From: Luteipulveratus halotolerans
GTDB taxonomy: Bacteria > Actinomycetota > Actinomycetes > Actinomycetales > Dermatophilaceae
Direction: 5' to 3'
Length of the DNA: 64,000 bases
Assembly (NCBI RefSeq): GCF_001247745.1
Contig: NZ_LAIR01000003.1
Location: forward strand, 103,151 to 167,150
The notes beneath the pieces are model-generated. The model saw nothing but the letters and a program-made list of their open reading frames with translations. It ran no database searches and was not told the origin of the DNA. Positions 48,464 to 58,371 of the stretch are shown here, piece by piece (the stretch's first letter is position 1; each line of letters begins with the position of its first letter). Position numbers and translations under genes: made by a program.

Positions 48464-50163
48464 ATGGGATCACGGGTGGAGCTGTTCGCTGCGATTCGTC
48501 GGGACGCGAGGGTCGAGGAGGTCTCGATCCGTGAGCTCGCGCGCCGGCATGGGGTGCACCGGCGCACGGTGCGGTTGGCGCTGGAGTCTGCTGAGCCGCC
48601 GCCGCGGAAACGGCCGGTGCGGGCCTCGCCCCGGTTGGACCCGTTCAAGGACGTCATCGACGGGATGCTGCGCTCGGACCTGGACGCACCACGGAAGCAG
48701 CGGCATACCGCGACCAGGATCCTGGCCCGGCTGGTCGAGGAGCACGACGCGTGCGGGCTGTCGTACTCCACGGTGCGGGACTATGTGCGCGTCCGCCGCG
48801 CACAGATCGACCTGGAGGCGGCCGACGGGTCGAGGCGTTCATCGCGCAGGAGCACGCGCCCGGTGCCGAGGCGGAGGTCGACTTCGGCGAGGTGTGGGTG
48901 GTCATCGACGGGGTCCGCACCAAGTGCTACATGTTCGTGCTCTGGTTGGCGCACTCGGGCAAGGCGATCCACCGGGTCTACCCGACCCAGGCGCAGGAGG
49001 CGTTCCTGCAAGGGCACGTGGAAGCGTTCGAGGCGATCGGCGGGATCCCGGTCCGGCACATCAAGTACGACAACCTCACCTCGGCGGTGTCCAAGGTCAT
49101 CCACGGCCCCGGCCGCGCCCGGCAGGAGTCGGATCGGTGGGTGTTGTTCCGGTCGCACTACGGCTTCGACGCGTTCTACTGCCAGCCCGGGATCGAGGGC
49201 GCGCACGAGAAGGGCGGCGTCGAGGGCGCGGTCGGCTGGTTCCGCCGCAACCACCTGACCCCGATGCCGCAGGTGACCTCGCTGGATGAGCTGAACGAGC
49301 GCATCCGGGTCTGGGAGGCCGCCGATGAGGACCGGCGCATCACCGGCCACGCGAACACGATCGGGCAGGACTTCGCCACCGAACGAGACCTGTTGCGGCC
49401 GTTGCCCGTTGAACGGTTCGACCCCGGGCTGGTACTGCGGCCGCGGGTGGACCGCTCGAGCATGATCACCGTGCGGATGGTGAAGTACTCCGTCCCGGCG
49501 CACCTGATCGGCCACCGGGTCCGGGTCTCGCTGCGTGCCTCCGAGGTGGTCGTGTTCGAAGACCGGGCCGTGGTCGCGGTCCACCCCAGGGTTGCGGCCC
49601 GTACCGGGCACGTCGTGGTCCTGGATCACTACCTGGAGGTGCTGCGGCACAAACCCGGCGCGCTACCCGGCTCGACCGCGCTGGCCCAGGCCCGCGCCGC
49701 TGGGGTGTTCACCTCCGCGCACGAGGCGTTCTGGGCGGCCTCCCGCAAGGTCAACGGTGACGCTGACGGTACCCGGGAGCTGGTCGAGGTCCTGCTGCTG
49801 CACCGCTCCCTCACAGCCGCCGATGTCACTGCCGGGATCAGCGCCGCCCTGTCCGTGGGCGCGGTCACCGCCGACGTCGTCGCGGTCGAGGCCCGACGCC
49901 ACGCCACGACTACCGGTGCGACTGCCGCTGCCGCCGGCGGTGGGGGTGGGGCCACCGGCGGCCGTCACCCGGCTGCTCGCACCGGTACGCCCGAGCAACG
50001 CGTTGTCTCCCTGACCCAGCGCCGGCTGACCGACCCGGCCTCGGTCATCGCCGGCCTCCCACCGGACACCCGCCCGATCCCGTCCGTGGCCGCCTACGAC
50101 GAGCTGCTCCCACGCCGGGCCGCCCGCACCACCGACACCGCCCAGGAAGCGAGCACCAGCTGA
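48464..50163 (+). pseudogene. istA: istA, copy A, with one frameshift
   Basis: Same sequence as the intact 566-codon istA at 58371-60071 except for one missing G in the run at about 48817 (GGAGGCGG against GGAGGGCGG), which splits the frame. A homopolymer deletion in a duplicated region may be a sequencing error, so the gene may be intact in the cell. Confidence 0.8.
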
Positions 50164-50977
50164 TGGCACCGACCGCACCCGCGACCACGATCACCCCACG
50201 CTGCGCCGCCGACGCGGCCTGACCGAGGAAGCCGCCGTCGCCGCGATCGACCAGGCCTGCCGCCGGCTGCGGCTGCCCACCATCCGGGCGCTGGTCGACG
50301 AAGCCCTCGCCGTCGCGACCAAGGAACAGCTGACCTACCAAGGATTCCTGGCCGAGCTGCTGCTGGCCGAGGTCGACGACCGCGACCGCCGCTCCTCTGT
50401 GCGCCGGGTCAAGGCCGCCCAGTTCCCCCGCGACAAATGGCTCGGCGACTTCGACTTCGACGCCAACACCGCGATCAACCCCGCCACCGTGCACGAGCTC
50501 GCCAAAGGCGACTGGATCCGCAAAGGCGAACCACTGTGCCTGATCGGCGACTCCGGCACCGGCAAGTCCCACCTCCTCATCGGCCTGGGCACCGCCGCCG
50601 CCGAGCAAGGCCACCGCGTCCGCTACACCCTCGCCACAAGGCTGGTGAACGAGCTCGTCGAAGCCGCCGACGAGAAGGTCCTGGCCAAGACCATCGCCCG
50701 CTACGGCCGCGTCGACCTGCTCATCATCGACGAGCTCGGCTACATGGAGCTCGACCGCCGCGGAGCCGAGCTCCTGTTCCAAGTCCTCACCGAACGCGAA
50801 GAGAAGAACAGCATCGCCATCGCCTCCAACCAGTCCTTCTCCGGCTGGACCGACACCTTCACCGACCCCCGCCTGTGCGCCGCGATCGTCGACCGCCTCA
50901 CCTACCACGGCACCATCATCGAAACCGGCACCCACTCCTACCGCCTCGCCAACAGCCGAGGGCAAGCACAGGGCTGA
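50163..50977 (+). pseudogene. istB: istB, copy A, with one frameshift
   Basis: Matches the intact istB of copy B but lacks one C in the run at about 50197 (ATCACCCCACG against ATCACCCCCACG). The downstream part keeps Walker A LIGDSGTGKSHLLIG and Walker B LLIIDELGYMELD. Same caution about homopolymer error. Confidence 0.8.
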
Positions 50978-51075
50978 GCTTCTCGTCCCTATTGACGCCA
51001 CTCGACGCTGGCGAGACACTTTCGCCAGCGCGGAGGCTCTGTCGGCGGCTCCGCCACAGACAGGGGTGGTTCAAG

Positions 51076-51618
51076 TTGGCACGACTTCGTAAACCCACAG
51101 CAACGTTCCTCGTCGGCGCAGCCTTCTTCGGCTCGACGACCGTCCTCAGCACCTCGCCCGCATTCGCCGTCTGCTACACACCCGGTGTGGCGACGTCCTT
51201 CAACGTCAACTTCGAGGGGTCCTACCTCGGATCCTCATACTGGGCGGATGCCGTTTCCTACGCCATCAACCAGTGGAATGCCACGAGATCGCAGGGCACC
51301 GGCGTCTTCATCTACCGCAACGAATCGGAGCGTTACAACACGATCCGCATGGAGTCGTACGCCGACAACTGGTACGGCCTATACAACGGAAATGGGATCA
51401 CGTTCAGTGCGAAACTGAACATTCGCACGATTGGGCCGGCCGCGACAGACGATCGACGGTGGGTCACGAGCACTTCATCGCACGAGTTCGGGCACGCCCT
51501 CCGGATGGGAGACAACCCGTCGACCATCTACAACTCCATCATGAAGCACAGCCGCAACCGGGACGTGGTCTACGGGCCGGCCGGCTACGACATCGGTGAG
51601 GTGAAGCGATGCAACTAA
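51076..51618 (+). CDS. Secreted zinc metalloprotease, IS21 passenger (copy A)
   Basis: 180 residues. TTG start (LARLRKPTATFLVG) with a GGGGTGG site upstream; signal peptide ending SPAFA (about residue 31). Zinc motif SSHEFGHALRMGDN, an HExxHxxxxxD arrangement like snapalysin/matrixin-type enzymes with Arg where Gly is usual, then NSIMKHS as a likely Met-turn. Predicted extracellular protease. It overlaps the lipoprotein gene by 10 bases and lies 98 bases after istB, inside the element. Confidence 0.8.
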   Translation: MARLRKPTATFLVGAAFFGSTTVLSTSPAFAVCYTPGVATSFNVNFEGSYLGSSYWADAVSYAINQWNATRSQGTGVFIYRNESERYNTIRMESYADNWYGLYNGNGITFSAKLNIRTIGPAATDDRRWVTSTSSHEFGHALRMGDNPSTIYNSIMKHSRNRDVVYGPAGYDIGEVKRCN

Positions 51619-52145
51619 GCCGTCGAGGAACCCGCGCGGTGGTCGTGTGTGCGGTTCTCGCTCTGACAGCGTGCTCGTCGGGCGGCCACGGTGGATCCGA
51701 CGAAATTCACGCGGACTACCCGTCATACGCGTCAATAGACGAGCTGGCGTCAGCCTCCCCGGTGATCGCCCGGTTCAAAGTGTCATCCACAGTCCGCGAG
51801 TCGACCTTGCAACCCGCCGGGACCGCGACCGGGGGTGAGATCCCCATTACCCTTCGCCCGAGCACGGTTACCGAGGTTCTCGCCGGGGACCTTCGGGTGG
51901 GTCAGACGATCAACCTGAGCCGGCCAGGGAAGCTCGATGAGTCGATAGAGGGCATGGAAGACGTGGAGCCGAACAAGGAGTATCTCTTGTTCGTGGAGGC
52001 TTACCCTGACGGTCGGGCCTCGATTATCGGTGGTGACGAGGGAATCTTCAAACCCGCCCAGGCCGGCGCGGCCTTCACATCGAAGAAGTTTGGCACCGTC
52101 ACTGCGAACACACTCCAGTCAGCGGCACGCAAAGCGCATCCCTAA
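51609..52145 (+). CDS. Lipoprotein, IS21 passenger (copy A)
   Basis: 178 residues with signal and lipobox LALTAC (Cys at about residue 21), then a beta-rich domain (ASPVIARFKVSSTVRESTLQ...EVLAGDLRVGQTINLSRPG...NKEYLLFVEAYPDGRASIIGGDEGIFK) typical of small exported proteins of unknown function. Start lies inside the protease gene. The pairing hints at an inhibitor or anchor for the protease, but there is no direct evidence. Confidence 0.75.
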   Translation: MQLSRRGTRAVVVCAVLALTACSSGGHGGSDEIHADYPSYASIDELASASPVIARFKVSSTVRESTLQPAGTATGGEIPITLRPSTVTEVLAGDLRVGQTINLSRPGKLDESIEGMEDVEPNKEYLLFVEAYPDGRASIIGGDEGIFKPAQAGAAFTSKKFGTVTANTLQSAARKAHP

Positions 52146-52226
52146 CTGGGTGAACCGGCAGCGCCAGGACGCGCATCTAGATTGAACGGGCGTACATCGA
52201 CGATCGAACGAACTGTGCACTACTCC

Positions 52227-52259
52227 ATGCGGCCCTCGGCGTGAAGCCGAGGGCCGCAT
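52227..52259. terminator. Terminator of the IS21 passenger unit (copy A)
   Basis: 14-bp perfect stem ATGCGGCCCTCGGC / GCCGAGGGCCGCAT, 5-base loop, 80 bases after the lipoprotein stop. Confidence 0.8.
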
Positions 52260-52478
52260 GATCTACGTCTACGGCGATTCGGCGCGCCTCCGCGCGGGTC
52301 TGTCTGGGAGCGGCAGGCCCGGATCGGGCGTGGTTCAGCTGACCCTCCATCCGGAGGTTGCGACGTTCGAAACTACCGGGCACCTTCCTCTACGACGGTC
52401 ATCGCCCGAACCGCGCTCGGCGTAGGGCGGGGCCACATCGAGCCGTCAGGCTGGGGCCAGTTCGCCTTGACATAGTCA

Positions 52479-53466
52479 CCGCCTCCTGCGACGGTGCGGT
52501 GTAGATCGGGCGCAGGTCCTTGGCCATCGCCTCCCAGTACTTCTTGGAGGCGTACCGGACGGACCCGCGGATCAGGTGGATGATGCAGGTCTGGACCGTG
52601 GCCAGCGGGAACACCGCGTTCGCTGAGTCCGGCAGCCCCTTCAGTCCGTCGCACACGATGAAGAACACATCGGCCACGCCACGGTTCTTGATCTCGGCCA
52701 GCACGCTCATCCAGAACTTCGCTGACTCCCCGTGCCCGGCGGTGCCGGCCCATAGCCCGAGCACGTCGCGCCGACCCTGCAGGTCGACCCCGATCGCGGC
52801 GTAGAAGGGCCGGTTGCCGACCTGGCCGTCACGGACCTTGACGTAGATCGCGTCGATGAAGATCGCCGCGTAGACCGGCAGCAGCGGCCGGGCGCACCAC
52901 TCGCTCATCTCGTCGATGACGCGGTCGGTGATCACCGAGATGCGGTCCTTGGACAGCGAGGCGCCGTAGACCTCGGCGAAGTGCGCGCTGATCTCACCAG
53001 TGGTCAGGCCCTTGGCGTACAACGACAGCACGACGGTGTCGACGTCACCCAGGCGGCGTTGTCGCTTCTTGACGATGACCGGTTCGAAGCTGCCGTCCCG
53101 GTCCCGTGGGACCTCGATCGTGACCGGGCCGACGTTGTCGGTCAGCACCGTCTTGGCCCGGGTGCCGTTGCGGGAGTTACCACCATCACGGCCCTCGACC
53201 GCGTGCTTGTCATAGCCCAGGTGCTCGCTCATCTCCTCATCGAGCGCGGTCTCCAGCACGGTCTTGGTCAACAGCTTCAGCAGTCCGTCCGGGCCGGTCA
53301 GGTCCTCACCACGCGCCCGGGCGGCACGGACCAGCTGCGCTACCGCGGCTCGCTCGGACATCACCGCCGCGGGCTGTTCCGCCGGCCGAACCCGCTCGTG
53401 ATCATCGACATGGTCAGCGCTGTCATCATCTTCAGGCGACACAGTCGCCAGTGTCTCGGTCATCAC
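52479..53466 (-). pseudogene. IS256-family transposase, N-terminal part (copy A)
   Basis: About 329 residues: MMTETLATVSPEDDDSADHV..., Mutator-type core with Asp in IFIDAIYVKVRDG and Asp in FFIVCDGLKGLP, plus CIIHLIRGSVRYAS. The catalytic Glu part is absent, so it is inactive. As read, the frame continues 80 bases into the IS21 end. Confidence 0.88.
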
Positions 53467-53529
53467 AGACCTTCCTCGCCAACCAGCGTTGGCGTGTCAG
53501 GCCGGTTACACCGTTTGCCGGACGGTCCC
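52479..53529 (-). mobile_element. IS256-family element, left part (copy A)
   Basis: Runs from the IS256 end (GGGACCGTCCGGCAAACGG on the minus strand, followed by TGTAACCGGC) to the point where the IS21 element starts. The right part with the C-terminal codons is missing here, whereas it is present in copy B, another sign of rearrangement. Confidence 0.85.
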
Positions 53530-53541
53530 GTCGTGCCTCCG

Positions 53542-53843
53542 TGAACCGCCCCGGGGTTTCCGGACACTTCTTGCTGTGTCTCTACCCGGACGGGATGAGA
53601 CGGTTTCGTGCAGCGTAGTGGGCTGATTCGACCTCGATGGGTGTCAGGTCGTCGATGGACTCGTGGGGTCGGTCGTGGTTGAACCAGTGGACCCAGTGCA
53701 GGGTGTTGAGCTCGACGTGCTGGACATCGCGCCAGGGCCCGTCGGGGCGGATCAGCTCGGTCTTGTACGCGCCGATCTGGGACTCGGCCATCGCGTTGTC
53801 GTAGGCGTCGCCCACCGAACCCACTGATGCGTCCACGCCGGCG
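53542..53843 (-). mobile_element. IS3-family fragment (copy A)
   Basis: Right end TGAACCGCCCCGG plus the last ~85 codons of the OrfB transposase (AGVDASVGSVGDAYDNAMAES...YKTELIRPDGPWRDVQHVELNTLHWVHWFNHDRPHESID), with the final catalytic Glu (MAES). The rest of the element is missing; upstream sequence is unrelated. Only 12 bases separate it from the IS256 end. Confidence 0.85.
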
Positions 53844-53878
53844 TCAATCGACGGCCGGGGGTTACTCTGCGAGTCGCG

Positions 53879-53983
53879 ATGAGCGGCAACCTCTGGGTCG
53901 GCATGTACAGCAACACCACCATGCGGATCGCAGAGGCAACCTTCGGCGCAGGGCAACAGCGGACTTGCCAGGCCCGACCTTGA
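53879..53983 (+). pseudogene. C-terminal remnant of an unknown gene (copy A)
   Basis: The frame VTLRVAMSGNLWVGMYSNTTMRIAEATFGAGQQRT, 34 codons from its ATG, begins abruptly at the IS3 fragment and ends one base before the next GTG. Likely the tail of a gene cut by IS3. Not recognised. Confidence 0.4.
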
Positions 53984-54277
53984 GTGGGAGGGCTTGTGGA
54001 AAGCGTCGAGAGCATCGCAAGTGGCGGGACGGTCGAAGCTCTGACGCTGGCGGCTGCACTGACAGCAGCCCTTGTCTCGATTTACAACGCCTGGCGCGCG
54101 TGGAAGAACTGGAGTATCGATCGCCGAGCAAAACGGTTCGAGGATTCACTCGACCGAGCTCTCGACCCCGACGCGACGACCGCTCGGGTCGGGGTTGAGC
54201 AGCTAGACGGCTCCGCCGGAGGAAAGAGCTGCACCGGAACGATCAGGCGTACATGGCTGACACGCTTCAAGCACTGA
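53984..54277 (+). CDS. Small membrane protein reaching into the palindrome spacer, 97 aa
   Basis: GTG start. One hydrophobic helix (TVEALTLAAALTAALVSIYNAW) followed by a charged tail (KNWSIDRRAKRFEDSLDRALDPDATTARVGVEQLDGSAG). The coding pattern continues smoothly from the left repeat arm into the 207-bp spacer, which makes the left arm plus spacer the natural sequence. Not recognised. Confidence 0.55.
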   Translation: MGGLVESVESIASGGTVEALTLAAALTAALVSIYNAWRAWKNWSIDRRAKRFEDSLDRALDPDATTARVGVEQLDGSAGGKSCTGTIRRTWLTRFKH

Positions 54278-54689
54278 TGCCACCCAGGCCGGCGGGTTAC
54301 GCTCCTGGTGTTGACTCGGTGATCGAGCAGTCGCGTCGCCTGAGGGCAAGGGCGGAGGCAACCCGCCCGAGAGAGCTCGGTCGAGTGAATCCTCGAACCG
54401 TTTTGCTCGGCGATGATACTCCAGTTCTTCCACGCGCGCCAGGCGTTGTAAATCGAGACAAGGGCTGCTGTCAGTGCAGCCGCCAGCGTCAGAGCTTCGA
54501 CCGTCCCGCCACTTGCGATGCTCTCGACGCTTTCCACAAGCCCTCCCACTCAAGGTCGGGCCTGGCAAGTCCGCTGTTGCCCTGCGCCGAAGGTTGCCTC
54601 TGCGATCCGCATGGTGGTGTTGCTGTACATGCCGACCCAGAGGTTGCCGCTCATCGCGACTCGCAGAGTAACCCCCGGCCGTCGATTGA

Positions 54690-54991
54690 CGCCGGCGTGG
54701 ACGCATCAGTGGGTTCGGTGGGCGACGCCTACGACAACGCGATGGCCGAGTCCCAGATCGGCGCGTACAAGACCGAGCTGATCCGCCCCGACGGGCCCTG
54801 GCGCGATGTCCAGCACGTCGAGCTCAACACCCTGCACTGGGTCCACTGGTTCAACCACGACCGACCCCACGAGTCCATCGACGACCTGACACCCATCGAG
54901 GTCGAATCAGCCCACTACGCTGCACGAAACCGTCTCATCCCGTCCGGGTAGAGACACAGCAAGAAGTGTCCGGAAACCCCGGGGCGGTTCA
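54690..54991 (+). mobile_element. IS3-family fragment (copy B)
   Basis: Inverted duplicate of 53542-53843; codes the last ~85 residues of OrfB ending HYAARNRLIPSG at 54951. Confidence 0.85.
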
Positions 54992-55066
54992 CGGAGGCAC
55001 GACGGGACCGTCCGGCAAACGGTGTAACCGGCCTGACACGCCAACGCTGGTTGGCGAGGAAGGTCT

Positions 55067-56054
55067 GTGATGACCGAGACACTGGCGACTGTGTCGCCTG
55101 AAGATGATGACAGCGCTGACCATGTCGATGATCACGAGCGGGTTCGGCCGGCGGAACAGCCCGCGGCGGTGATGTCCGAGCGAGCCGCGGTAGCGCAGCT
55201 GGTCCGTGCCGCCCGGGCGCGTGGTGAGGACCTGACCGGCCCGGACGGACTGCTGAAGCTGTTGACCAAGACCGTGCTGGAGACCGCGCTCGATGAGGAG
55301 ATGAGCGAGCACCTGGGCTATGACAAGCACGCGGTCGAGGGCCGTGATGGTGGTAACTCCCGCAACGGCACCCGGGCCAAGACGGTGCTGACCGACAACG
55401 TCGGCCCGGTCACGATCGAGGTCCCACGGGACCGGGACGGCAGCTTCGAACCGGTCATCGTCAAGAAGCGACAACGCCGCCTGGGTGACGTCGACACCGT
55501 CGTGCTGTCGTTGTACGCCAAGGGCCTGACCACTGGTGAGATCAGCGCGCACTTCGCCGAGGTCTACGGCGCCTCGCTGTCCAAGGACCGCATCTCGGTG
55601 ATCACCGACCGCGTCATCGACGAGATGAGCGAGTGGTGCGCCCGGCCGCTGCTGCCGGTCTACGCGGCGATCTTCATCGACGCGATCTACGTCAAGGTCC
55701 GTGACGGCCAGGTCGGCAACCGGCCCTTCTACGCCGCGATCGGGGTCGACCTGCAGGGTCGGCGCGACGTGCTCGGGCTATGGGCCGGCACCGCCGGGCA
55801 CGGGGAGTCAGCGAAGTTCTGGATGAGCGTGCTGGCCGAGATCAAGAACCGTGGCGTGGCCGATGTGTTCTTCATCGTGTGCGACGGACTGAAGGGGCTG
55901 CCGGACTCAGCGAACGCGGTGTTCCCGCTGGCCACGGTCCAGACCTGCATCATCCACCTGATCCGCGGGTCCGTCCGGTACGCCTCCAAGAAGTACTGGG
56001 AGGCGATGGCCAAGGACCTGCGCCCGATCTACACCGCACCGTCGCAGGAGGCGG
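55067..56054 (+). pseudogene. IS256-family transposase, N-terminal part (copy B)
   Basis: Same as copy A (52479-53466). Joined to the C-terminal codons 60218-60576 it gives 1,347 bases in one frame, 448 residues with the full D-D-E set, the normal length for the family. Confidence 0.9.
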
Positions 56055-56273
56055 TGACTATGTCAAGGCGAACTGGCCCCAGCCTGACGGCTCGATGTGG
56101 CCCCGCCCTACGCCGAGCGCGGTTCGGGCGATGACCGTCGTAGAGGAAGGTGCCCGGTAGTTTCGAACGTCGCAACCTCCGGATGGAGGGTCAGCTGAAC
56201 CACGCCCGATCCGGGCCTGCCGCTCCCAGACAGACCCGCGCGGAGGCGCGCCGAATCGCCGTAGACGTAGATC

Positions 56274-56306
56274 ATGCGGCCCTCGGCTTCACGCCGAGGG
56301 CCGCAT
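56274..56306. terminator. Terminator of the IS21 passenger unit (copy B)
   Basis: Inverted duplicate of the hairpin at 52227-52259, downstream of the lipoprotein gene. Confidence 0.8.
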
Positions 56307-56387
56307 GGAGTAGTGCACAGTTCGTTCGATCGTCGATGTACGCCCGTTCAATCTAGATGCGCGTCCTGGCGCTGCCGGTTCACCCAG

Positions 56388-56924
56388 TTAGGGATGCGCT
56401 TTGCGTGCCGCTGACTGGAGTGTGTTCGCAGTGACGGTGCCAAACTTCTTCGATGTGAAGGCCGCGCCGGCCTGGGCGGGTTTGAAGATTCCCTCGTCAC
56501 CACCGATAATCGAGGCCCGACCGTCAGGGTAAGCCTCCACGAACAAGAGATACTCCTTGTTCGGCTCCACGTCTTCCATGCCCTCTATCGACTCATCGAG
56601 CTTCCCTGGCCGGCTCAGGTTGATCGTCTGACCCACCCGAAGGTCCCCGGCGAGAACCTCGGTAACCGTGCTCGGGCGAAGGGTAATGGGGATCTCACCC
56701 CCGGTCGCGGTCCCGGCGGGTTGCAAGGTCGACTCGCGGACTGTGGATGACACTTTGAACCGGGCGATCACCGGGGAGGCTGACGCCAGCTCGTCTATTG
56801 ACGCGTATGACGGGTAGTCCGCGTGAATTTCGTCGGATCCACCGTGGCCGCCCGACGAGCACGCTGTCAGAGCGAGAACCGCACACACGACCACCGCGCG
56901 GGTTCCTCGACGGCTTAGTTGCAT
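56388..56924 (-). CDS. Lipoprotein, IS21 passenger (copy B)
   Basis: Identical to the copy A product: 178 residues, lipobox LALTAC, exported beta-rich domain. Overlaps the protease gene by 10 bases. Confidence 0.75.
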   Translation of the reverse strand: MQLSRRGTRAVVVCAVLALTACSSGGHGGSDEIHADYPSYASIDELASASPVIARFKVSSTVRESTLQPAGTATGGEIPITLRPSTVTEVLAGDLRVGQTINLSRPGKLDESIEGMEDVEPNKEYLLFVEAYPDGRASIIGGDEGIFKPAQAGAAFTSKKFGTVTANTLQSAARKAHP

Positions 56925-57457
56925 CGCTTCACCTCACCGATGTCGTAGCCGGCCGGCCCGTAGACCACGTCCCGGTTGCGGCTGTGCTTCATGATGGAGT
57001 TGTAGATGGTCGACGGGTTGTCTCCCATCCGGAGGGCGTGCCCGAACTCGTGCGATGAAGTGCTCGTGACCCACCGTCGATCGTCTGTCGCGGCCGGCCC
57101 AATCGTGCGAATGTTCAGTTTCGCACTGAACGTGATCCCATTTCCGTTGTATAGGCCGTACCAGTTGTCGGCGTACGACTCCATGCGGATCGTGTTGTAA
57201 CGCTCCGATTCGTTGCGGTAGATGAAGACGCCGGTGCCCTGCGATCTCGTGGCATTCCACTGGTTGATGGCGTAGGAAACGGCATCCGCCCAGTATGAGG
57301 ATCCGAGGTAGGACCCCTCGAAGTTGACGTTGAAGGACGTCGCCACACCGGGTGTGTAGCAGACGGCGAATGCGGGCGAGGTGCTGAGGACGGTCGTCGA
57401 GCCGAAGAAGGCTGCGCCGACGAGGAACGTTGCTGTGGGTTTACGAAGTCGTGCCAA
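56915..57457 (-). CDS. Secreted zinc metalloprotease, IS21 passenger (copy B)
   Basis: Identical to copy A: TTG start, signal peptide to SPAFA, zinc motif HEFGHALRMGDN. It lies 98 bases downstream of istB in the same direction, so read-through from the istAB promoter is possible. Confidence 0.8.
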   Translation of the reverse strand: MARLRKPTATFLVGAAFFGSTTVLSTSPAFAVCYTPGVATSFNVNFEGSYLGSSYWADAVSYAINQWNATRSQGTGVFIYRNESERYNTIRMESYADNWYGLYNGNGITFSAKLNIRTIGPAATDDRRWVTSTSSHEFGHALRMGDNPSTIYNSIMKHSRNRDVVYGPAGYDIGEVKRCN

Positions 57458-57555
57458 CTTGAACCACCCCTGTCTGTGGCGGAGCCGCCGACAGAGCCTC
57501 CGCGCTGGCGAAAGTGTCTCGCCAGCGTCGAGTGGCGTCAATAGGGACGAGAAGC

Positions 57556-58371
57556 TCAGCCCTGTGCTTGCCCTCGGCTGTTGGCGAGGCGGTAGGAGTG
57601 GGTGCCGGTTTCGATGATGGTGCCGTGGTAGGTGAGGCGGTCGACGATCGCGGCGCACAGGCGGGGGTCGGTGAAGGTGTCGGTCCAGCCGGAGAAGGAC
57701 TGGTTGGAGGCGATGGCGATGCTGTTCTTCTCTTCGCGTTCGGTGAGGACTTGGAACAGGAGCTCGGCTCCGCGGCGGTCGAGCTCCATGTAGCCGAGCT
57801 CGTCGATGATGAGCAGGTCGACGCGGCCGTAGCGGGCGATGGTCTTGGCCAGGACCTTCTCGTCGGCGGCTTCGACGAGCTCGTTCACCAGCCTTGTGGC
57901 GAGGGTGTAGCGGACGCGGTGGCCTTGCTCGGCGGCGGCGGTGCCCAGGCCGATGAGGAGGTGGGACTTGCCGGTGCCGGAGTCGCCGATCAGGCACAGT
58001 GGTTCGCCTTTGCGGATCCAGTCGCCTTTGGCGAGCTCGTGCACGGTGGCGGGGTTGATCGCGGTGTTGGCGTCGAAGTCGAAGTCGCCGAGCCATTTGT
58101 CGCGGGGGAACTGGGCGGCCTTGACCCGGCGCACAGAGGAGCGGCGGTCGCGGTCGTCGACCTCGGCCAGCAGCAGCTCGGCCAGGAATCCTTGGTAGGT
58201 CAGCTGTTCCTTGGTCGCGACGGCGAGGGCTTCGTCGACCAGCGCCCGGATGGTGGGCAGCCGCAGCCGGCGGCAGGCCTGGTCGATCGCGGCGACGGCG
58301 GCTTCCTCGGTCAGGCCGCGTCGGCGGCGCAGCGTGGGGGTGATCGTGGTCGCGGGTGCGGTCGGTGCCAT
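57556..58371 (-). CDS. istB: IS21 transposition helper ATPase IstB
   Basis: 271 residues, DnaC-like AAA+ protein: Walker A CLIGDSGTGKSHLLIGLG, Walker B DLLIIDELGYMEL, sensor region SIAIASNQSFSGW. It assembles on target DNA and activates IstA. Its ATG overlaps the istA stop (TGATG). Confidence 0.93.
   Translation of the reverse strand: MAPTAPATTITPTLRRRRGLTEEAAVAAIDQACRRLRLPTIRALVDEALAVATKEQLTYQGFLAELLLAEVDDRDRRSSVRRVKAAQFPRDKWLGDFDFDANTAINPATVHELAKGDWIRKGEPLCLIGDSGTGKSHLLIGLGTAAAEQGHRVRYTLATRLVNELVEAADEKVLAKTIARYGRVDLLIIDELGYMELDRRGAELLFQVLTEREEKNSIAIASNQSFSGWTDTFTDPRLCAAIVDRLTYHGTIIETGTHSYRLANSRGQAQG

Larger units (their letters stand above)
48324..52478 (+). mobile_element. IS21-family element with passenger genes, copy A
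   Basis: 4,155 bp. Left end TGACTTTGACAGGTTG, right end (read inward) TGACTATGTCAAGGCG; both reach CTGGCCCCA after about 20 bases, and multiple internal TGGCCCC repeats follow, as in IS21 termini. Order: istA, istB, secreted metalloprotease, lipoprotein, terminator. Inverted relative to copy B at 56055-60211; two single-base deletions distinguish it. Confidence 0.88.
48324..54163 (+). repeat. Left arm of the 5.84-kb inverted repeat
   Basis: Repeats in inverse orientation at 54371-60211 with only a few single-base gaps. The arm ends exactly at an IS21 terminus on the outside and in the middle of the 97-residue gene on the inside. The spacer 54164-54370 (207 bp) is unique. Confidence 0.93.

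Noticed and set aside
49176..49650. Frames on the minus strand opposite istA copy A
   Set aside because: Shadows of istA, repeated identically at each copy.
54082..54549. 155-codon minus-strand frame in the right arm near the spacer
   Set aside because: Frameshifted mirror copy of the 97-residue gene continuing into antisense of the spacer; not an independent gene.
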